DNA of 45,014 bases from Demequina lutea (GTDB lineage Bacteria > Actinomycetota > Actinomycetes > Actinomycetales > Demequinaceae). Shown here piece after piece: positions 1 through 8,064 of this stretch. A program made the position numbers and the translations under genes. The DNA is taken from positions 1 through 45,014 of the forward strand of contig QKAX01000200.1 of assembly GCA_003246255.1 (NCBI GenBank). The letters run 5' to 3'. The stretch's first letter is position 1; each line of letters starts with the position of its first letter. The notes beneath the pieces were generated by a model. That model had not been told where the DNA came from. It saw only the letters and a program-made list of their open reading frames with translations, and did not search any database.

Positions 1-530
1 CCGGCCAGGGCTTCGATGCAGGCAAGGCCGCCGACGCCGTGTTCCAGGCGTTCGACCAGTTCCGTTCAGACTTTGACAAGCGCGTCGGCACGCGCATGGG
101 CAGGGGAGACGTGCGCGCCTCCGTGCTGTTCCTGCTCGCCGAGAAGCCGATGCACGGCTACCAGATCATTCGCGAGATCGAGGAGCGCACCGGAGGCCGC
201 TGGAAGCCCTCCGCAGGTTCCGTGTACCCGACGCTGCAGCTACTCGCCGACGAGGGCCTCGTCACCGTGGCGATGGAGGAGGACCGCAAGGTCTACCACC
301 TCACCGCCGAGGGCCGCGAGGCCGCCGAGTCCGCGGGCGACAACGTCCCGTGGGACACCGGCGTCGAGGAGGCGACGTACGACTTCGGCAAGCTGCCCAA
401 GGCCGGATTCGAGCTCGCCCAGGCCGTGGCCCAGGTGGCCCGTGCCGGCTCGCAGGAGCAGAAGGACAAGGCGCTCGAGGTACTGCAGGGCGCGCGTCGT
501 ACGATCTATTCGATCCTTTCCGAGGACTGA
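1..530 (+). CDS. PadR-family transcriptional regulator (5' end outside window)
   Basis: This gene encodes a winged-helix DNA-binding repressor of the PadR family. The N-terminal part carries the family signature: an RGDVRASVLFLL helix, then AEKPMHGYQIIREIEERTGG, then a wing containing GSVYPTLQLLADEGLV. The C-terminal part is alpha-helical and probably dimerises. The ORF track starts at a GTG at base 39, but the frame stays open to the left edge and reads sensibly (GQGFDAGKAADAVFQAF), with no ribosome binding site before the GTG. I therefore treat the gene as truncated by the window. It ends 36 bp before the AarF-like kinase and may be cotranscribed with it. PadR proteins commonly repress membrane or efflux genes; the target here is unknown. 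Confidence 0.88.
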   Translation, partial: GQGFDAGKAADAVFQAFDQFRSDFDKRVGTRMGRGDVRASVLFLLAEKPMHGYQIIREIEERTGGRWKPSAGSVYPTLQLLADEGLVTVAMEEDRKVYHLTAEGREAAESAGDNVPWDTGVEEATYDFGKLPKAGFELAQAVAQVARAGSQEQKDKALEVLQGARRTIYSILSED

Positions 531-566
531 TGACCGCGTCGGCACGCCCGACGCCGTGGAGGTGAC

Positions 567-2246
567 ATGGCCAAGGCCGTGACAGGCAAGGCCCGGTACC
601 GACGCATCATGCGCTTTGCCGCGTGGCACCTCGCGGTGACCTACTGGTACGAGTTGCTCTTGCCGCGGCTTGGCCTGCAGCGGGTCGCGGAGCGCACGCG
701 CAACGCGCGCATGCGGCGCTTTGCGCAGCGGTTCCGACACCTCGCCGTGGACTTGGGCGGGCTGATGATCAAGCTGGGCCAGTACATGTCGTCACGCCTG
801 GACGTGCTGCCCCCCGAGATCACCAAGGAGCTCGAGGGCCTGCGCGACGAGGTGCCCGCGGTGCCGTTCGCCGAGATCAAGGCGCTCGCCGAGCGCGAGC
901 TGGGCGTGCCGCTCGACCGCGTCTTCGCGTCGTTCGACGAGACGCCGCTGGCCGCGGCCTCGCTGGGCCAGGCCCACCGCGCGAGGCTCGCGAGCCTCGA
1001 CGCCGAGGTCGCCGGATTCGCCGACGTGGTGGTCAAGGTGCAGCGGCCCGGCATCGACGAGATCGTGGACATCGACCTCTCCGCGCTGCGCCGGGTGGGC
1101 CGCTGGCTGATGCTCGTCAGCATCGTGAGCAAGCGCGCCAACGCGCCGGCGCTGATCGAGGAGTTCGCGCAGACGAGCCTCGAAGAGATCGACTACCTGC
1201 ACGAGGCCGGAGCCTCCGAGCGCTTCGCCGCCGACTTTGCCGACGACCCGCGCGTGCGAGTGCCCGCGATCGTGTGGGAGCGCAGCACGCGCAAGGTGCT
1301 GACGCTTGAGGACGTGAGCGCCATCAAGATCCTGGATCACGAGGGTCTGCTCGCTGCGGGCATCTCGCCCGCCGAGGTCGCGGTGGTGTTCGCCGAGGTC
1401 ATGTTCGATCAGTTCTTTGAGCACGGCTACTTCCACGCAGACCCGCACCCCGGCAACCTCTTCATCACCCCGGTGGAGAACCCCGGCGACGGCCCTCAGT
1501 GGACGCTCACCATCGTCGACTTCGGCATGATGGGCGAGGTGCCGCAGCGGCTTAAGAGCGCGCTGCGCAAGATCGTGATTTCTGCCGCCGCTCGCGACGG
1601 CCGCGGCCTCGTGGAGGCCATGAGCGAGGCGGGCGTGTTGCTGCCCAGCGCGGACCCGCGCGAGCTCGAGCGCGTGATGTCCCACGCCTTCGAGCGCTTT
1701 GGCGGCATGGGCTTCGCCGAGCTGCGCCAGGTGGACCCTGCGGAGTTCAGGGCCTTCGCCATGGAGTTCTCGGACATCATGCTGTCCCTGCCGTTCCAGC
1801 TGCCGGAGAACATGCTGCTGGTGATGCGCGCATCGTCCCTGATGTCGGGCGTCTCGAGTGGCCTGGACCCGAGCTACAACCTGTGGGACTCGGTGGAGCC
1901 GTACGCCCAGAGGATGCTGCGGGATGAATCCGGAAACCTGGTGGGCGACGCCGCCAAGGAGGCGTGGAACATCGCCAGCGTCGCCTGGCGGCTGCCCAAG
2001 CGCATCGACGCGCTGATCGAGAAGGCTGAGGACGGCACGCTGCCGATGTCGCTGCCCAAGCTCGAGGCTTCCGCTGCTCGTCAGGAGCGGGCCGCGCGCC
2101 GGCAGGTCTCGGCGCTGCTCTTCGCCGGGCTTGCCATCGCCGGTGCCATCACGCGGCCCGACGAGGAGTGGCTGGGTACGACGCTGATGATCGCCTCGGC
2201 GTTGCCGCTGCTGCATGCGCTGTTCGGCGCGCGCGGACGGCGCTAG
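567..2246 (+). CDS. UbiB/AarF (ABC1) atypical kinase family protein
   Basis: This 559-aa protein belongs to the ABC1/ADCK/UbiB atypical kinase family, whose members support quinone biosynthesis or lipid homeostasis through an ATPase-like activity. Visible motifs are the family-specific KLGQYMSSR (KxGQ) near residue 70, an alanine-rich loop (LAAASLGQAHRA) near residue 130, the VVKVQRPG lysine, HADPHPGN near residue 290 and the metal-binding DFGMMG near residue 315. The C-terminus is hydrophobic and may anchor the protein to the membrane. The start is supported by GGAGG six bases upstream. It follows the PadR gene closely. Actinobacteria use menaquinone, so a ubiquinone-specific role should not be assumed. 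Confidence 0.9.
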   Translation: MAKAVTGKARYRRIMRFAAWHLAVTYWYELLLPRLGLQRVAERTRNARMRRFAQRFRHLAVDLGGLMIKLGQYMSSRLDVLPPEITKELEGLRDEVPAVPFAEIKALAERELGVPLDRVFASFDETPLAAASLGQAHRARLASLDAEVAGFADVVVKVQRPGIDEIVDIDLSALRRVGRWLMLVSIVSKRANAPALIEEFAQTSLEEIDYLHEAGASERFAADFADDPRVRVPAIVWERSTRKVLTLEDVSAIKILDHEGLLAAGISPAEVAVVFAEVMFDQFFEHGYFHADPHPGNLFITPVENPGDGPQWTLTIVDFGMMGEVPQRLKSALRKIVISAAARDGRGLVEAMSEAGVLLPSADPRELERVMSHAFERFGGMGFAELRQVDPAEFRAFAMEFSDIMLSLPFQLPENMLLVMRASSLMSGVSSGLDPSYNLWDSVEPYAQRMLRDESGNLVGDAAKEAWNIASVAWRLPKRIDALIEKAEDGTLPMSLPKLEASAARQERAARRQVSALLFAGLAIAGAITRPDEEWLGTTLMIASALPLLHALFGARGRR

Positions 2247-2268
2247 GCCTCGCTTCTACGCGGCGTTC

Positions 2269-2910
2269 TTAGGCAACGGTGCCGGCGGCCACGAGTCCCA
2301 GCAGCTCCTCGCGCGACGTGTTCGCGCCAAACGCAGGGTGTCCCGGCTGCAGCGCGATCCCGGCGTCGAGGTCGGCCAAGACGAGCGGGTCAAAGCCGAG
2401 AGCGTCCACCAGCGCGGCGACCTGAGCCGCGGCGTCAGCATCGTCCGAGGCCACCGCGATCGCGCGTCGTCCGGGCGTGCCGGCGGGCTGTGCGAAGTCC
2501 TCGAGGTCGTGATAACCCATGTGGTTGAAGGCCTTGACGATGCGCGCGCCCTCAAGGTGAGAGGCCACGAGGCGCGTGGTGTTGACGCCCTCGCCGCCCA
2601 GGTCTTCCCGGTGGCCGTCGGTCTCCCACCAGTAGTTCATCGAATCGGCCACGACCTTGCCTCTCAGCGCGGCGGCGTCGAGCTGCACGTGCTTGCCCAG
2701 GGGCAGAGCAAGGATGACGATGTCCGACTCGGCCGCCACGACATCGGCGGTGGTGGCCTCGGCACCTGGGGCGAGCACCTGGACCGTGAGCTCGATCTTC
2801 TGCGGCGCTCCCGAGCCGGCGACCAGCACGCGGTAGCCGGCGCGGGCGGCGAGGCGCGCCAGCACGGTGCCCACCTTGCCCGCGCCCAGGATGCCTACGG
2901 TGGCGGTCAC
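2269..2910 (-). CDS. NADPH-dependent F420 reductase-like Rossmann protein
   Basis: This 213-aa protein opens with a dinucleotide-binding motif (VGILGAGKVGTVLARLA) and has the shape of NADPH:F420 oxidoreductases and related NAD(P)-binding proteins. A later segment (RIVKAFNHMGYHDLED) resembles the substrate-side segment of that family. It would transfer hydride between NADPH and a deazaflavin or another small acceptor in the cytoplasm. The GTG start overlaps the stop of the upstream LLM oxidoreductase as GTGA, so the two are translationally coupled. That pairing suggests shared flavin/F420 redox chemistry, though the partner may use FMN. It converges with the kinase gene across a 22-bp gap. Confidence 0.75.
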   Translation of the reverse strand: MTATVGILGAGKVGTVLARLAARAGYRVLVAGSGAPQKIELTVQVLAPGAEATTADVVAAESDIVILALPLGKHVQLDAAALRGKVVADSMNYWWETDGHREDLGGEGVNTTRLVASHLEGARIVKAFNHMGYHDLEDFAQPAGTPGRRAIAVASDDADAAAQVAALVDALGFDPLVLADLDAGIALQPGHPAFGANTSREELLGLVAAGTVA

Positions 2911-3947
2911 GCGGCGGCCCTCTCGGCTAGCAGTTCGCGCACGCGCGGGATCACGACGGTGCCGAAGAGCTCCACCGAGCGCAGTCGCGCCTCTGCGGGA
3001 AGCGTGCCGCGGTCGTAGACCATGTCAAAGCGGTCCACGCCCAGCACCTCGACGGCATCGGCAATGCGCCGTGCCACCGTCTCGGGCGAGCCGACGTACT
3101 GCGAGCCGTGCGCCACCTCGCTCTCGTACTGAGCGCGCGACGTGGGACCCCAGCCTCGCTCGCTGCCGAGGCGGTTGTGCAGCGCCTCGTAGTGAGGCCA
3201 CGTGGTCTCCACGGCCTCCTCGTCCGTCTCGGCGATGAAGCCGGGGGAGTGCATGCCCACCTGCTTGGCCTCGGTGCCGAGCTGAGCGGCCGCGCGGTGG
3301 TACAGATCCACGTAGGGCGCAAAGCGGTCCGGGGCGCCGCCGATGATGGCGAGCATGAGCGGGAAGCCGTGCTGCGCCGTGCGCACCACCGACTGCGGCG
3401 AGCCACCCACGCCCACCCAGGCGGTGAGGCCGCCCGCGGTCTTGGGGAAGACGTCGGCGTTGGTGAGCGACGCACGCTTGGTGCCGGACCACGTGACGGG
3501 CTTCTCGTCCATGAGCTGGTGGAAGAGGTCCAGCTTCTCTTCGAAGAGCTCCTCGTAGTCTGTGAGGTCGTAGCCGAAGAGGGGGAAGGACTCGATGAAG
3601 GAGCCGCGTCCGAGCACCACATCCACGCGACCCTCGGCCATCGCGTCGAGCGTGGCGAAGCGCTCGTAGACGCGCACGGGGTCGTCCGAGCTCAGCACGG
3701 TGACGCCGGAGCCCAGGCGGAGGCGCTCGGTGCGCGTCGCGATGCCGGCCAGCACCACCTCGGGCGCGGAGATCGAATACTCCTGCCGGTGGTGCTCGCC
3801 CGCGAGAAACGCGTCGACGCCCACCTGATCCGCGAGGATCGCCTCGTCAAGCACCTGGCGGATCGCCTCCGGATGCGTCGCGAGTCCGCCTGCAGGCTTG
3901 GCAAAGCGGTCGCCGAAGGCGTTGAGTCCGAACGTGATGTCCTTCAC
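2907..3947 (-). CDS. LLM-class flavin-dependent oxidoreductase
   Basis: This 346-aa protein is a luciferase-like monooxygenase (TIM barrel), the bacterial luciferase/F420-dependent oxidoreductase superfamily. Visible signatures are the N-terminal beta strand ITFGLNAFGDRF, the DAFLAGEHHRQEYS segment with tandem histidines, RLRLGSGVTVLSSDDPVRV, and GRVDVVLGRGSF. Whether it binds FMN or F420 and what it oxidises cannot be told. The GTG start is preceded by GGGAG at seven bases. Its last bases overlap the start of the downstream Rossmann reductase, forming a two-gene operon. The leader lies within an 11-bp inverted repeat. Confidence 0.88.
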   Translation of the reverse strand: MKDITFGLNAFGDRFAKPAGGLATHPEAIRQVLDEAILADQVGVDAFLAGEHHRQEYSISAPEVVLAGIATRTERLRLGSGVTVLSSDDPVRVYERFATLDAMAEGRVDVVLGRGSFIESFPLFGYDLTDYEELFEEKLDLFHQLMDEKPVTWSGTKRASLTNADVFPKTAGGLTAWVGVGGSPQSVVRTAQHGFPLMLAIIGGAPDRFAPYVDLYHRAAAQLGTEAKQVGMHSPGFIAETDEEAVETTWPHYEALHNRLGSERGWGPTSRAQYESEVAHGSQYVGSPETVARRIADAVEVLGVDRFDMVYDRGTLPAEARLRSVELFGTVVIPRVRELLAERAAA

Positions 3948-3955
3948 GGAGTGCT

Positions 3956-4010
3956 CCCGGGGCGGTCAGGCTAGAAGTGTTGACGTGTCACCTAACCGTA
4001 CCGCCCCGGG
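3956..4010. repeat. 11-bp perfect inverted repeat between fadD and the LLM gene
   Basis: CCCGGGGCGGT (3956-3966) and ACCGCCCCGGG (4000-4010) are exact reverse complements separated by 33 bp. The pair sits just after the fadD stop and just before the LLM oxidoreductase start, both on the minus strand. It could form a GC-rich stem terminating fadD transcription, although no T-run follows. The loop contains TAGCCT, a possible -10 for the LLM gene, so an operator role is also possible. Confidence 0.5.
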
Positions 4011-4032
4011 GAATGTTCCCGGACCCGCGTGC

Positions 4033-5772
4033 CTACCTGCGCGAGGCGTCGGCCTCCGCGAGCGCGCGCCGCAGCACCTTGCCCACGTTCGTCTTGGGAA
4101 GCTCGTCGATGAACTCGACGTACTTGGGGCGCTTGTATCCGGTGAGGTGCTCGGCGAGGTGGTCGCGCACTGCCTTCTCCGTGAGCGACGCATCGCGGCG
4201 CACCACAAAGATCTTTGGCACCTCGCCCGCGTGCTCGTCCGGCACGCCGATCGCGCCTGCCTCTGAGATGCTGGGGTGCAGCATCGCCGCGTCCTCGAGC
4301 TCGCCGGGGTACACGTTGAAGCCGCTCACGAGGATGATCTCCTTCTTGCGGTCAACGATGCTGAGGAACCCGTCCTCCGTCATGACGGCCACGTCGCCGG
4401 TGAGCAGCCAGCCGTCGTCGGTGAGGCACGCCGCGGTCTCCTCGGGGCGGTTCCAGTAGCCGCTCATCACCTGCGGTCCCTTGACCGCGAGCTCGCCGGG
4501 AGATCCGATGGGCACGGGGTTGCGGTCGTCGTCCAGGATCTTGACGTCCGTGGACGGCAGCGGGATGCCGATGGTGCCCACGCGCGGGGGCATGTGCGTG
4601 GGGTTCACGCTCACCACCGGCGAGGCCTCGGTGAGCCCGTAGCCCTCCGTGATGTCCTTGCCCGTGGTGGCCTTCCAGCGCTCGGCCACCGAGGATCGCA
4701 CGGCCATGCCACCCGCGACCGTGACGCGGCACTGGGACAGGTCCACGTCGGCGAATCCCGGCGTGTCCAGCAGTGCGCCAGCAAGGGTGCTGACCAGCAC
4801 CAGGCCGTCGGGCTTGCTGTCCTTGAGCGTCTTCACGAACGCCGGCAGGTCGCGCGGGTTGGTGATGAGCACGTTGTGCGCGCCAAAGCGGAAAAAGCCC
4901 AGGCAATTCACCGTGAGCGCGAACACGTGATAGAGCGGCAGCGCGGCAATTACGGTGGATTGCTGCTCCTCGCCCAGCGTGTTGCGCACCTGGCCCATGA
5001 ACTGCTCCTGATTGTTGAGCAGGTTCCAGTGGCTCAGCACCGCGGCCTTCGCGCCGCCCGTGGTGCCACCCGTGTACTGAAGGAACGCGGCATCGGCCGG
5101 GACAACGCCGGGGTCGGTGAAGGTCGCGGCACGCCCACGGGCGAGCGTGTCGAGGAAACGGATCTCGCCCGGGATCGAGTACGCGGGCACCATCTTCTTG
5201 ACCTTGTCGGCCACAAAGTTCACGATGGCGCGCTTGGGCTGATGCAGCATGTCACCGGCCTGGGTGACGATCACGTGCTCGATCGTCGAGCCGTGCAACA
5301 CCTTCTGCACCGTCGCGGCGAAGTTGGCGAGCACCACGATGGCGCGCGGGGCGGAGTCTTCGACGACTCGCGCCAGCTCGGTCGCCGTGTAGAGCGGGTT
5401 CGCGTTCACCACGACGAGGCCCGCGCGCAGCGCACCGAATAGCGCCACCGGATACTGCATGAGGTTGGGCATCTGGAGCACGATGCGGTCGCCCTTGACC
5501 AGCCCAAGATCGTGCTGCAGGTACGCGGCAAAGTCGGTCGCGAGCGCGTCAACCTCGCGGAACGTCAGCGTGCCGCCCAGGTTGGAGAACGCGACGTTGT
5601 CGCCGTAGAGCTGGGCCGCATGGGCGGCCATTTCGCCGAGCGACTGCTCGTGCAGCTCCGGGACGCGCGGGCTGACGGCGTCCGGGTAGTACTGGAACCA
5701 GGGCCTCTGCTGGTCTCCCACCGGGTTGTTGCCCGGCGGCTGGGGAGCGGGGGACATGGGGGACATGCTCAT
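4033..5772 (-). CDS. fadD: Long-chain fatty acid--CoA ligase (FadD-type)
   Basis: This protein activates fatty acids to acyl-CoA with ATP, the entry step of beta-oxidation. It is an ANL-superfamily adenylate-forming enzyme of about 579 aa. It shows the P-loop-like YTGGTTGGAKAAVLSH, the A5 motif EGYGLTEASPV, the A7 motif LLTGDVAVMTEDGFLSIVDRKKE and the C-terminal lysine motif LPKTNVGKVLRR. The ORF track starts at 5796, but I choose the ATG at 5772 because GAGG lies six bases upstream; the longer form adds only MDPSMRMV. It is the last gene of the thiolase-fabG-maoC-fadD run, about 55 bp after maoC. It ends before an inverted repeat. Confidence 0.93.
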   Translation of the reverse strand: MSMSPMSPAPQPPGNNPVGDQQRPWFQYYPDAVSPRVPELHEQSLGEMAAHAAQLYGDNVAFSNLGGTLTFREVDALATDFAAYLQHDLGLVKGDRIVLQMPNLMQYPVALFGALRAGLVVVNANPLYTATELARVVEDSAPRAIVVLANFAATVQKVLHGSTIEHVIVTQAGDMLHQPKRAIVNFVADKVKKMVPAYSIPGEIRFLDTLARGRAATFTDPGVVPADAAFLQYTGGTTGGAKAAVLSHWNLLNNQEQFMGQVRNTLGEEQQSTVIAALPLYHVFALTVNCLGFFRFGAHNVLITNPRDLPAFVKTLKDSKPDGLVLVSTLAGALLDTPGFADVDLSQCRVTVAGGMAVRSSVAERWKATTGKDITEGYGLTEASPVVSVNPTHMPPRVGTIGIPLPSTDVKILDDDRNPVPIGSPGELAVKGPQVMSGYWNRPEETAACLTDDGWLLTGDVAVMTEDGFLSIVDRKKEIILVSGFNVYPGELEDAAMLHPSISEAGAIGVPDEHAGEVPKIFVVRRDASLTEKAVRDHLAEHLTGYKRPKYVEFIDELPKTNVGKVLRRALAEADASRR

Positions 5773-5827
5773 CACCATCCTCATTGATGGATCCATAGGG
5801 GTAGGGGAATCCTGCGCTATTGGGCCG

Positions 5828-6718
5828 TCATTGGTCCAATTGCGGCGTGTCGACGCTCATGGCCAGGTGCGGCGCGGAGCCTCGGCGATCGGTGACGACG
5901 GCCCGGTAGCCGGCGTCGGTGCGGTGCGTGATCAGGCCCACGGTGGTGGGCAGGAGTATGGGCTTAGTGAACGCGACGCGCGTCGCATACGCTCCCGGCA
6001 GCCGGCCGTCGAAGGACGCAAGAGCCCTCGCATAGGTCCACATGCCGTGGATGATGGGGCGCGGAAACCCGAACGCTCGCGCGGCGAGGCGGCTCGTGTG
6101 GATGGGGTTGGGGTCTCCCGAGACCGCACGGTATTGCCGTCCGAGGTCCAGTGGGAGGCTCCATAGCGCTTGGGGGGTGGCGGGCTCGAACGGCTCCCTG
6201 TCCGTCGGCTGGGCCTCAACGGGCACAGTCACCCCCTGCGCGAGGTACGTGCTGATGCCCTCCCACACCACCTCGTCGGCCACGCGAATGGTGCCGATCA
6301 GGTCCACGAGCGCACCCTTGCGATGCGGGCGCAACGCGTCGAGGTGCACGCCAAGGTTCAGCCGCTCGCTGACGCTCACGGGCCGGTGCAGCGTCATGGA
6401 GTTAGACACGTGCACCGCACCGAGCAGCTTGATGCTCGACTCCTTGTCGGAGAGCAGGTGGATGTGCAGCGGGAAGGTCAGCACGTGCAGCCACGTGGGC
6501 GGCACTGCGTCTCGCAGCGTGAAGCCCGTGAGGCGGTTGTACGCGGCGAGCCGTGCGGGATCCTGCGAGTAGTTGCGAATGACCGCCTCCCGTGTGGGAA
6601 TCGTCGGAGGCCCGGAGTGGGGCCGCGGCAACACCGAGCGCGCGAACGCGGGCATCAGATTCGGCGTGCCGGCGAGCACCTCGACATCCCGCTCGGCGCG
6701 AGTCGCGACGGCGGCCAT
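5828..6718 (-). CDS. MaoC-like (R)-specific enoyl-CoA hydratase / dehydratase
   Basis: This 296-aa protein has two hot-dog halves. The C-terminal half carries the hydratase-2 signature SGDPNPIHTSRLAARAFGFP followed by IIHGM, with the conserved Asp and His pair. It would hydrate 2-enoyl-CoA to (R)-3-hydroxyacyl-CoA, matching the adjacent FabG-type dehydrogenase. I start it at the ATG at 6718, which overlaps the fabG stop (TAATG), rather than at the 6745 start of the ORF track; GGTGG lies about eight bases upstream. Gene order and coupling place it in one operon with thiolase, fabG and fadD. Confidence 0.88.
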   Translation of the reverse strand: MAAVATRAERDVEVLAGTPNLMPAFARSVLPRPHSGPPTIPTREAVIRNYSQDPARLAAYNRLTGFTLRDAVPPTWLHVLTFPLHIHLLSDKESSIKLLGAVHVSNSMTLHRPVSVSERLNLGVHLDALRPHRKGALVDLIGTIRVADEVVWEGISTYLAQGVTVPVEAQPTDREPFEPATPQALWSLPLDLGRQYRAVSGDPNPIHTSRLAARAFGFPRPIIHGMWTYARALASFDGRLPGAYATRVAFTKPILLPTTVGLITHRTDAGYRAVVTDRRGSAPHLAMSVDTPQLDQ

Positions 6719-8064
6719 TACGCGCCCACCAGGTTCTGGCCGCACACGCGGATTACCTGCCCGGTCACACCGGCCGACGCCGGGTCAAGTAGGTAGCCGA
6801 TCGTCTCGGCCACGTCCACGGGGCTTCCGCCCTGGCTCAGGCTGTTGGTGCGGCGGAAGATCTCGCGTTGCACAAACGGGATGCGAGCCGTCATGTCGGT
6901 CTCGATGAAGCCGGGTGCCACCGCGTTGACGGTGATGCCGCGATCCGCGAGATCGGGGGCCATGGCCTGGACTAGTCCCGCGACGCCCGCCTTGGAGGCC
7001 GCGTAATTCGTCTGGCCCTTGTTGCCGGCGAGTCCAGAGGTGGAGGCGATGCCCACGAGCCTGCCGCCCTTGGCAAGCCCGCCCTTGGTCTTGGGGTTGA
7101 GCAGCACGTCGTTGATGCGCATCTGCGCCTGCAGGTTGACGTCGAGCACGGAGGCCCAGCGCGCGGCGTCGGTGTTGGCGAGCATCTTGTCGCGCGTGAT
7201 GCCTGCGTTGTGGACCACGGCATACAGCTCATGACCCCTCTCGGCGATGTGCGCGGCCAGGGTGTGCCCGGCGTCGGCTGCCGTGATGTCGAGGTGCAGT
7301 GCCGTGCCGCCCACCTCGTTCGCGACTGCCGCGAGGGCCTCGCCCGCGGGCGGGATGTCCACCACGATCAGGTGAGCGCCGTCGCGAGCCAGCGTGCGAG
7401 CAATGGCGGCGCCAATGCCACGCGCCGCTCCCGTGACCACCGCGGTCTTGCCCGCGAGCGGCTTGTCGCTGACCGTGGCCTTGGTGCCGGACGCGGAGAC
7501 CGTCCACGTCTGGCCGTCCACGAATGCGGAGCGGCCCTGCAGCAGGAACTCGAGCGTCGACGCGAGGTCGCCCGGCCTCACGCCCGGCTCCACGTAGACG
7601 AGGTTGGTGGTGGCCCCGCCGCGCAGCTCCTTGCCCACAGTCCTGTCGATGCCGTCGAGCGCGCGGGCCAGGGCGCGCTGCTCCCAGCCACCCGCGGGCG
7701 CGGCGGCCAGGATCACGATGCGGCCCGAGCGCTCGAGGCCCTTCATGGCGGGCCGGAGCACGGCGCGCACCTGCTCGAGCTGGCCGAGAGTGGTGAGCGC
7801 TGTCGCGTCCACCATCAGCGCGCCGATGCGGCTGCCGTAGCCGGGCGCCTGGTCGGTGTCGGTGTCCACCACGGGCGCCTCGAAGGCCCTGCCGAGGGCC
7901 TTGAGCGTGAGCTTGCCCAGCGTGGCCCCCTCGAGGGGCGCGAGCACGATGGCACCCTGCGGCCAGGTGCGGCCGCGGCGCAGCGTGGGAGGCTCGCTGA
8001 GTCCCGCCTTCTTGGCGACACCCTGGCCGACGGGGGAGTAGAACACCTTCTCGAGAGCCGACAT
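6718..8064 (-). CDS. fabG: High-molecular-weight 3-oxoacyl reductase (FabG4-like SDR)
   Basis: This 448-aa protein is about 200 residues longer than an ordinary FabG. The N-terminal domain is a degenerate Rossmann-like fold; the C-terminal half, from about residue 205, is a classical short-chain dehydrogenase with the cofactor motif TGAARGIGAAIA, the NAG motif (VVHNAGITRD) and the catalytic Ser...YAASK motif. This matches the two-domain HMwFabG/FabG4 known from mycobacteria, which is NAD(H)-linked and reduces 3-oxoacyl-CoA. In this operon it probably oxidises 3-hydroxyacyl-CoA. The 599-aa ORF in the track begins inside the thiolase gene; the true ATG at 8064 shares a base with the thiolase stop (TGATG). 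Confidence 0.9.
   Translation of the reverse strand: MSALEKVFYSPVGQGVAKKAGLSEPPTLRRGRTWPQGAIVLAPLEGATLGKLTLKALGRAFEAPVVDTDTDQAPGYGSRIGALMVDATALTTLGQLEQVRAVLRPAMKGLERSGRIVILAAAPAGGWEQRALARALDGIDRTVGKELRGGATTNLVYVEPGVRPGDLASTLEFLLQGRSAFVDGQTWTVSASGTKATVSDKPLAGKTAVVTGAARGIGAAIARTLARDGAHLIVVDIPPAGEALAAVANEVGGTALHLDITAADAGHTLAAHIAERGHELYAVVHNAGITRDKMLANTDAARWASVLDVNLQAQMRINDVLLNPKTKGGLAKGGRLVGIASTSGLAGNKGQTNYAASKAGVAGLVQAMAPDLADRGITVNAVAPGFIETDMTARIPFVQREIFRRTNSLSQGGSPVDVAETIGYLLDPASAGVTGQVIRVCGQNLVGA

Noticed and set aside
792-2216. 474-aa minus-strand ORF opposite the UbiB-like gene
   Set aside because: It is a shadow of a clear plus-strand kinase gene; its sequence is rich in Gln, Arg and His and has no family motif.
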